From Amyelois transitella (lineage: Eukaryota > Arthropoda > Insecta > Lepidoptera > Pyralidae): a DNA stretch of 64,000 nucleotides. Under the pieces are notes generated by a model that did not search any database, was not told the DNA's origin, and saw only the letters and a list, made by a program, of their open reading frames with translations. Location of the stretch: assembly GCF_032362555.1 (NCBI RefSeq), contig NC_083508.1, positions 6,973,001-7,037,000 on the forward strand, written 5' to 3'. The stretch's first letter is position 1. Each line of letters begins with the position of its first letter. Position numbers and translations under genes: made by a program. Shown one piece after another: positions 56,401 through 64,000 of this stretch.

Positions 56401-59400
56401 ATTTACTAGACATGGAAACAACTATGGCTTATCATCAAGCACAAGCAAGTCTAGCACACAACAACAATGGGTATAGGAAATTATGAAGAATACGAACTCT
56501 TCTAAATGAATATAAAAAAATCAAGATCCTATAATACAGGAAAGCAAGTAGGATTTTCAGGAGCAGCTTCCCCCTGAACACGACCTAAAACGTCCGACAT
56601 GGAAGTCTTTGACAAAGAAAACTACCTGAAGTCGACCATTGAAAATAGAACATTTTCAGGTGTGGCCTTAGCTCGCAAACCTATGCAATGTCCTACCAAC
56701 TATACACTGTAGGATAATACCTCTGATATGCTACACCGGTGGCAAAATAATGGTATTCGCAAATATGGTCTGCGTCCGCACGCTAAGAAGAGTAAAACTA
56801 CAATTGATTTCTTCTGAGCTTAGCTTCTTATTAATTTCATACTTCAAAACTGGATAGATTAAAATGATCACATATTGATCAAAAATCAATCAAGGAACAG
56901 AAAACTAAGAAAATCACTTTTAATTTACAGATACAACTAAATTAGATAAGAAATTATGTGTGTTACACTGAACAGGGCGTCACTAAGTCTATCTTATATT
57001 CAGAACTGCCAAGATTGTCTTGCTGTTTTCAAATGTACTAGGATTGATGCTAGATTCTACTCACATACGGATCACGTTTGAGTTGCAGAAAACTAGAGCT
57101 GAGCTAGTCAGAGAAACCAGGTGAAACAGACTATCAATAGGACTGGCATATGGTACAGTAACAATGGCAATCAACGCAAGTATCAGAAACAAACACAATG
57201 CCAAAAGAAACACGATGCATAAGACCCTTCAATCAACAACGGTTGCCGACGCTAACTCCTAGATCTGTAAATGAAATAACTTTTATGCTTCGGCGCCGTT
57301 AGCTGTTAGAAGATGATAGTTCCGACAGATAACATCATTTCATCTTAATCAATTGAATTTTTCTTGACTTTTGTAATCAGTTGTCATGTAGGCAATAAGG
57401 TATTGGTAGATAAAAGCAGATAGTAAGCGAATCTTTCAAATTTTTTAAAAGTATAAAACGCAGGATAAGATGCGCGACATCAATCGTCGCATATTTGTGG
57501 ATCTCCGAGGAAGCATAGTGTAGGTGAAAAACACATGTCATTAAGGACTGCTTGGAATTAAAAGAGTTCCTCTCTTCTCTCATTGACACTAACGTGAGTT
57601 CGGTCGGGACCGAGTGACAATGTCGTGCACTAAAAGATATCAATTTTATATTGCAAATCTAATCTGCAAAAGAATGGACTAGAATTCGTCATTACTAGCA
57701 TATGCACGAGGCCCTGTTTGTTGAAATTGTCTTTTATCATAAATCTCATGCGTACGGGATAAAAATAAAGTTTTTATAAAAGTTTTATTAGAGGTGTAGA
57801 TTATAGAAGAAAAATAAATAATAGAAAGATAGAAAAAATATTTAAGTGCTTCCCTTGCCCAAAAATTGTAATGATAAATTCTTTTTTGAAAAGAGAGTAC
57901 GGTGCAGGCTGAGGTTTTTTCTCTTTTGATGTCTAAATATATTTTAGACATCAAAAGATAAATGCACTATCGGCAAGAAATGTGAAATTGAGAATTATCC
58001 ACTATCATAATTAAAGAAGAACAGAAAACTACTGGCTTAATACCTTCGTTAGTCAATATTAAGCTCATGAGGTAAAGAAAAATACTATAAAAGCAATACA
58101 TACTGACAAAAGTATTATCATACGTTATGTCGGACAAAACGTAACAATAAAGCTTTAATTATTTATTGCTTAGGATGTGATACGATTAGCGATAAATCGG
58201 CATCACACTGTCAAGCAATGTTATAATTTCGGGAAACTGGCATGTTTAGAACTTTCGAACATTACATGAAGAGTAAAAATAAGTAATGAATCAATTCTTC
58301 AGCTACCAGCGAGTTCACCTCTAGTTTGCGACAAAAAATGAAAAGGCCAAACAGTTCCAGACAGTCATTCTAAAAAAAAAACTAAATAAAAAAAAAAGTA
58401 AATGTCGCATGGAAATCGATGCCTCCACCAGGATTTTGCATGCCAGACGCGACATCAGCGTCAAACACACGCATCAAAAATTCTGAATATTATTCAAAGG
58501 CAAACTCTTTCCACCTATGAGAAAAAATGACATATTTTACTTCAAATTTAACTGAAAACATGAACAAATCTAGCTTGACGTTGCTAATTGACATTAGTCT
58601 TAAAAATGAAAACGCTGCAGACTGGACAAAGACAAATGTAAGAAAGCGAACGCCATGCGCCGAAGAGATGATAAATGATTTATTGGGAAGACTATTAACG
58701 TTTTACTGTACAAAATGGGGTAACGAAAAATTGTGAGTTTTATTTTAATTTATTGTTTCTGTTTATAGTTGGTTTATAGCGTCAAACTAACTACAACACG
58801 ACGAACATGGATTACGTCAAGTCATAGCAAAAACTAATGTTTGTGGCTGTTTAGACTAACTCACGCACAAGACTGGGTTTTACCTTCGATGCAGGGAATT
58901 TTCCAAAACGCATTCATACCGGATGTTGAATACTATCAAAATGTTATGTGTTAAACGATATAATAAACATTTAATTACTAATAGTGAAAAATATTGAGAT
59001 TCTCAGAAATTTAATAAACATATAAGTTTTGAAGAAATAGTAAATGGCTTGGGTTGTTTTACAACTGGAGCAAAGCACCTGCTAAAAGCAAGTCAATTAA
59101 ACCATTACTATTAATAATAATAGACGAACTACTGTGTTGACATGTAAGAAATTTCAATATTTGACAAATAGTATAACCTTATGCCAGGGTAATCATCCAG
59201 TCTTAGTGTTAAAAATATTTATCTCTGGCGCAAAATCAGCCGGGATTTTTTAAGTGAGCAAAAAATGGAATTGTCAAATCACTATGGTATTCAACCATTA
59301 TTCACCATGATAAGAACATTACTTATCACATCACTAAATGCCTAAAATTTACAGAATGTGGTGAAAACATGTCCTTGGCCATCATTATTATTTGTCATAA

Positions 59401-62400
59401 GTAGAGGGCGCAAATGTATAAACAGTCATTAATCATTTAGCGATTTAAAAGTCAATTCACAAAAAATTTTAGCATGATACATAAGTTGTATATGAGACAG
59501 AAGAACTACTTGGGAAGTGTTTATAGCTACAGTAGACATTTTATATACACGCGATGGACAGACTACTTATGCTCATTAATAATAAGTAGCCACACTCAAT
59601 TTTGTTAAAGTGCTTAGCAACTTTTGTACCATGCTTGTTAAAAATACGTTGGTATTAATCTTCAAAGCTTAAACTTCCAATTATTCTAATATTTTGTGGA
59701 GCTTCATTCACAATACATTTCATTGACGTCAATTGGGTTATTCAATGTGCACATATTCTGAAGGAAGCCCTCGACTTTACCTCAAATTCACAGACGTCGT
59801 TCTTCTCGTCACTGAGGTGTTTATGTTATAGATAAGGGTATTTCTATCGCCATCGCAAATTAGCTTCAAATGTTATTAAATAATTATCAAGTATATTAAC
59901 GTCAGTTGCGTACATCTGATAGGAAGAAAGTTTTGGAGGGATTTCCCCTGGAATAAATTCCATAAAAGATACTTAGGCCCGCCCGTGTATCGAAGTTGTT
60001 AACCCTTGCAATTGGGTCACACCTCTAGCACAACCCTCTTGCAGGTAAGAGGTGCCGGGCCTGTAGGAATAAAATACATGGCATTAATGAAGTGAAATTA
60101 GCACATGAGCCATTGAGTGCCACACAGCTCTCGGCTCATTCGAGCTATAAGTAAAACTAGAATAATAAAACTATACCTTATAAGAGTAAGTGGTGTCACA
60201 ATAAGATGGCTCAAGTGAGTTTATACAAAGTAGATAAATGCAATAGTAATCCTACCTTGAGTAATGTGTTAATTTCCCTCAAGGATGTGATTGGGAAGCC
60301 TTCCTTCTCTTTTTCCATTTTAAGGCGTTTTAGAGCGACTATTTCCTCAGTCGTTTTATCACGAGCTCTGTAAACAACTCCATAGGTGCCCTCTTCTATT
60401 CTATTGAGACATTGAAATTCCTCAACAGATCGACATCCCTATAAAATGATTTTAATTAGTAACATTTTAATGGGAACAATTAACAGAGAAAGTAACATAC
60501 TCCTTCTTAAAAAAATATAATGTAAATAATAAGTGGTTGTTTACCTGTTATTGGATGAATTATCTTATAATACATATATTAACATTGATTTACAGTAAAT
60601 TGAAGTGCACAACAAACTTCAAAAGTTTTAATTGGAAAAGTTATTCAGAAAGAGAAGAAATGTGCACATTACCTGTAATGCAGGGAAATACGGTGGGAGG
60701 GCTTTAATAGCTTCCTCTTTTAGTTTGGCTTGTTCTTTGTCTTCATTTGATTTTTCTTCTTCAACAACCTTTCCATTCTCACCAGTTGGCGGTGGCGAAA
60801 ACGAATGGGATCTGCTTCTGCTCTTGGATCGAGAATGTGATCTATAATAGCATAAAACTAAGATGTTCAACATAGCATTAAATTCATATAAATTTGTTGA
60901 CCTAAATTCTTATTGTCTCAACATTAGCAATTCTAACAATGTTGTACATGAGTGGCGGCATTATTTATTTGTATTTATCTAAGGAAACATCCAGATTTTC
61001 TTAAATTAAGTAAGATTGTTGAAACTGGTGGTTCATAAAATGCAATTTTTAGGCGCACTGCTAATCAAAGGCCTCCACAAGTTTTTGATGACTCATAAAC
61101 AAACCTGCATCCAAAATCTTCAATATGTGGTTTCCCGTCAACTATTCACTCTATGTGCTATGTGACTCGTTCACTGCCACACACACATACATATAATAAA
61201 GTAATAATTTACCAGATTCAGTTTGAAATCATCAGCAGAAGGCATATCTCATATACATAAAAGACAAAGTTGAAAAAATGATTTTTATGCCATGTGTTAA
61301 GTTTTCTGTAAAAATGAACTCACCTGTTAGATTCCTGTGACAGTGGGCTGGCTTGATCCGATTTTGGTGTGGGTGATTTAGACTTAGGTTTTAATTTAGG
61401 TTTGTCATTGTTTTGCTCCTTTACTTCAATCTTACTTGATTTTTCCTCATCCACTTTATCATCATCTTCAGACTTGGAATCAGCTTCAGAATCAGATGCT
61501 GTACTCGAACTTTCATCTGTCTCACTGTTGGAATGTTCTCCTGAAACAAAAATATATAATTAAAGGATAGATTATTATTATAATTTACTACAAGATTACT
61601 TTTGAAGAAGTTGATTATGTTTGTTTTATGATCCACAACTTAACTGAGATTAGGGCAAAAGAAATGAGTGAAACAAATACCATTATAATTGTAAAATGTA
61701 TAAGTCAGCTGTAATAACTTTTTGATAAAAGAGATGCAATATTCATTTAAAAAATCACTTACCATCTTCAGCTGAAGATGGTGCAGAATCACTTTTCATT
61801 TCTACATCGCTTGCATCAGAAACAGTAACTACAGAATCCCCATATGTAGGTGACGTTTCTGACTTAGACTTTTTATTAGCAGTGTCTACAGGAGAGACTG
61901 TGCGTTTCTTCCCACGGCGGCGGTGCTCTTGCCGTCTCGCTTCTAATTCTTGACGAGATTCGTATTTTCTTTTTTCCATTTCACGATCTGAAATTATAAA
62001 AGATAATAATAATAATATATGCGGGACAAATTACACAGATTGAGCTAGCATCTAAGTAAGTTCGAAACTTGCGTTACGAGATACTAACTCAACAATTCTA
62101 TATTTTATAATAAATACTTAGATAGATAAACAAACAGAATCATGCCCTGACCGGGATTCAAACCCGGGATCTCCAGTGTCACAGACAAGTGTATTGCCGC
62201 TGCGCCACAGAGGCCGTCTCAGAAGAAGATATAAGAAGAGGATATTAGAATATATCAAATCTCAGAAACAAGACTTGTAATTAATCTTACATACTATTAT
62301 AAATATGAAAAGAAAGGTGCCTTATAGTTCCATTCTCCTCTCCTTATTAGTTCTTTGTCCTATGGATGCCGTAAAAGACAACTAAGGGAATAGACACATT

Positions 62401-63509
62401 AATTAAGACCATTTAACATGACCTACATTGGACCAATATGGGTAAATTTCCCTGGAAATGTTGCCGAGGTCAGGCAGAAGTCGCTTTGTGTAACATCCAG
62501 ACTTATACAATTCTAGATCAAGGTCCTAGGAGCACCCTCTCTAGAGGTAGGAAAATCATCATGAGACATAAGAATGTTTTAAAAATTATACAGTATCATG
62601 ATGAGAAATAAGAATGTTTTAAAAATTATAAATATATACAAACCAGCTTCAATTAATCTTTTTCTTCTCTCCTGATGATGTTTATCCAATGAAGAATGAC
62701 GATCTGATCTAGGTTCTTTATGCTCTGAATGCTTTTTAGTGGTTTCTTGGTTTTGCATTGTAATTCTTTTACTAAGCAATCTAGATCTTAAATCTTCTAA
62801 TTCTTTATCACCAGATGTTCTATCCCTGTTTTCTTTTTCATTATTGTGATTAGTATGCCCTTCTTCTGCTAATAGTCTTAATCTAGACTCTATTCTATCA
62901 CTGTCCATGCGTTTTCTATCATCAGTATATTTATATTGTCGTTCTCTACCTAAATACATTTCTCTGTCTCTCTGGGAATCTTTCTCTTTGTAGACTTCTT
63001 TTTCCCTATATGCCTCCCTAGTTCTAGCATCTCTGAAAGCAGCAGGATCCCTATATAATTCCCGTTCTTTATAATGTTCTCTTTCTCTATAGGAAAGTTC
63101 TTTTTCTTTCTCCCTATATGAAACATCTTTTTCTCTATAAGCAGCATCTTTTTCCCTATAAGCACCATCTTTTTCCCGATATGCAGCTTCTTTTTCTCTG
63201 AAAGCAGCATCTTTTTCCCTATATTCCTTATCTTTATAGACTTCTTTATCCCTTTCACGATAGACTTCCTTCTCCCTCATATCTTTTTCCCTGTAAGCCT
63301 CTTTCTCTCTATACATTTCTTTATAAACCTCCTTATCACGATATGTTTCTTTATCTCTATATGCTTCCTTTTCTCTGTAAACCTCTTTCTCTCTGTATGT
63401 CTCCTTGTCTCTATAATATTGTTTATCTCTATAATAATCTTTGGATATTTCTTCTCGTTCAGGATTCTTAATAACATCTCTTTTAGGTTTTTCAGACTTA
63501 TCTCGTTCC
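50473..63509 (-). CDS. CDK11: Cyclin-dependent kinase 11 (PITSLRE), 5'-partial, ~858 aa visible
   Basis: A nuclear Ser/Thr kinase that pairs with L-type cyclins and acts in transcription and pre-mRNA splicing (family knowledge). Minus-strand coding exons: 63509-62644, 61987-61763, 61540-61324, 60841-60673, 60438-60256, 52267-52123, 51896-51775, 51512-51288, 51170-50952 and 50679-50473. The N-terminal part is a long Arg/Glu/Lys/Tyr-rich low-complexity region, then Ser/acidic and RS-like segments ([18 protein letters not shown]). The kinase core shows [18 protein letters not shown], the name-giving PITSLRE helix, [33 protein letters not shown] and [20 protein letters not shown]. The conserved [20 protein letters not shown] precedes the kinase. 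Intron 5 is 8 kb. The intron after [15 protein letters not shown] has a GC donor. The first visible exon begins in phase 2, so the start lies beyond the window. Confidence 0.95.
53240..53400 (-). mobile_element. SINE family C, partial, reverse orientation
   Basis: The order TACACGAAGCAACTCCCTGA, CTGACCTCCGCAAACATTTG, TGAATGTGCAGGTTAAC, CATCGGTTAGAAAATAA is the complement of the family C 3' half. Confidence 0.6.
54165..54425 (-). mobile_element. SINE family C, reverse orientation
   Basis: TTACACGAAGCGACTAGTCT, CTGACCTCCGCAACCTTCAC, ATTGTTACACATCCAATTTC and AAAGCTTCGGTTAGAAAACG align in order with other family C copies. Confidence 0.65.
54765..55165 (+). mobile_element. SINE family C, 5' head present
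   Basis: The tRNA-like head GAGCATCGGTGGTCGAACAG and B-box-like GGAAGGTTCAAATTCTACCA are followed by TTCGATTGCTAACCGATGGT and a diverged 3' region. This is the clearest family C head in the window. Confidence 0.65.
55577..55809 (-). mobile_element. SINE family B, reverse orientation
   Basis: TACATACATATAGTCACATC, TCAGAGCCAGTAGTCTTGAA, AGTTGCTAGCCCATCGCCTA and ATGCCGGGAAACACACAAC follow the family B order in reverse. It is diverged. Confidence 0.7.
62022..62218 (-). mobile_element. tRNA-derived SINE (family A), reverse orientation
   Basis: On the minus strand: GACGGCCTCTGTGGCGCAGC head, a good B box (GGGTTTGAATCCCGG), the TATTTATTATAAAATATAGA body, and an end at TCTGTGTAATTTGTCCCGC. It is the best preserved of the three family A copies, in the CDK11 intron between 61,988 and 62,643. 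Confidence 0.8.
62320..62560 (+). mobile_element. SINE family C-like fragment
   Basis: ATGTTGCCGAGGTCAGGCAG followed by AAGTCGCTTTGTGTAACATC and CAGACTTATACAATTC matches the family C 3' region. The upstream part (CTATGGATGCCGTAAAAGAC) looks like family B, so this may be a nested or mosaic insertion. Confidence 0.5.
62980..63480 (-). repeat. Degenerate 24-bp coding repeats in CDK11
   Basis: About twenty tandem or near-tandem units encode variants of [15 protein letters not shown] (7-8 residues). Units keep the AGA GA(A/G) AA(A/G) core with silent and conservative changes. Such arrays change length easily by slippage; copy number may vary between individuals. Confidence 0.85.
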
Positions 63510-64000
63510 CTGTTGAAAAATATTATTATGTTTTACAGCATCCTCTATGTCAGGTGATGGACCTTAAATAAATATAATTTATATTTATATATACTAATAA
63601 GACAAAGAATTTTACTTGAGAGTATTTAATAAAAGATTAATCATAAACCCCTATGAACTTGTACAATTGTACATTTAAAATTGATAATGAATTGTAGAAC
63701 TTGATGTATTATAATGTGAGATGTATTTTTCGCCCAATATCCGTACAGCATAAGCTCGGGTCACCTAATTTAAATACCTACCTAAGTTGACCTATGTTTA
63801 TAGAGTAAATTTGAAAAAATATTAGGTCTGATTGGTAATTATTAGGTGTGATTAGGGGCCAAGAAAAAAAGAAAAGCCAAGAAAAAGTAGGTACAAGAAA
63901 ACGCCAATTTCATATGTAAGGACCTATTATGATGTAACTATCTATTATCATAGCTTTCTCATATTGTGAGTTTGGAACTAACCACATCATACCATCACTC
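63510..64000. other. Intron upstream of the first visible CDK11 exon
   Basis: AT-rich sequence following the acceptor TTTTTCAACAG (minus strand). I see no further exon, repeat or other gene in it. Confidence 0.5.

Larger units (their letters stand above)
52268..60255 (-). other. 8-kb intron of CDK11
   Basis: It lies between the exon with PITSLRE and the exon starting [15 protein letters not shown]. It contains several SINE copies (53,240-53,400; 54,165-54,425; 54,765-55,165; 55,577-55,809) and otherwise AT-rich sequence. Open frames inside, including one of 69 codons at 58,527-58,736, match no family I know. No nested gene was recognised. Confidence 0.6.

Noticed and set aside
57440-57630. 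TATAAAA-like motif at about 57,450 with a GC-richer stretch downstream, possible nested promoter
   Set aside because: No open frame or splice site of a plausible gene follows on either strand; too weak to annotate.
58527-58736. 69-codon open frame in the large CDK11 intron
   Set aside because: No recognisable domain, no neighbouring exons, surrounded by AT-rich intron sequence.
5194-62218. Family A SINE copies as functional tRNA genes
   Set aside because: They have A- and B-box-like motifs but do not fold into a complete cloverleaf and continue into a shared SINE body.
1-64000. CRISPR arrays, bacterial operons or phage elements
   Set aside because: The whole window is intron-rich insect DNA; no regularly spaced direct repeats of CRISPR type and no bacterial gene layout were seen.

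Overview
This is eukaryotic DNA and almost certainly from a moth or butterfly (Lepidoptera). It is AT-rich, its genes are cut into many short exons by small GT-AG introns, and TACCTA/GTAGGTA-type motifs are common. The introns and spacers carry several repeat families that look typical of Lepidoptera: tRNA-derived SINEs, Helitron ends of the LEP1 type, Tc1 and pogo relics, and LINE fragments. The species cannot be named from the sequence alone.

The left half (4.07-31.37 kb, + strand) is one giant gene. I could join 51 coding exons in a consistent reading frame into 8,910 nt (2,969 aa). It encodes a secreted multidomain chitinase of the Cht10 (group II) type: a signal peptide, five GH18 domains, seven CBM14 chitin-binding domains and Thr-rich linkers. 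Only GH18 domains 3 and 4 keep the catalytic DWE motif. Domains 1, 2 and 5 have lost the acid Glu and are probably non-catalytic.

The right half holds five more recognisable genes. A SERHL-like alpha/beta hydrolase (+, 32.39-34.48 kb) lies tail to tail with a TRMT10-type tRNA (guanine-N1) methyltransferase (-, 35.39-38.60 kb). Argininosuccinate lyase follows (+, 41.85-47.52 kb), then the circadian neuropeptide gene pdf (+, 49.06-49.83 kb). Pdf is tail to tail with the protein kinase CDK11/PITSLRE (-, from 50.47 kb to beyond 63.51 kb; its N-terminus is outside the window). A GC-rich open stretch at 48.16-48.40 kb may be an unassigned exon.

The genes form no operon-like unit; this is a normal insect gene neighbourhood. 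They serve chitin turnover at moulting, tRNA modification, arginine metabolism, circadian signalling, and transcription and splicing control.

I did not find a convincing new multi-gene system. The points most worth checking are a nearly perfect 1.1-kb inverted repeat at 39.98-41.09 kb, the preserved but non-catalytic GH18 domains, a GC-AG intron in CDK11, a decayed tandem copy of a chitinase exon, an internally deleted pogo-like element in the argininosuccinate lyase gene, and a SINE and a LINE that share the same 3' tail.
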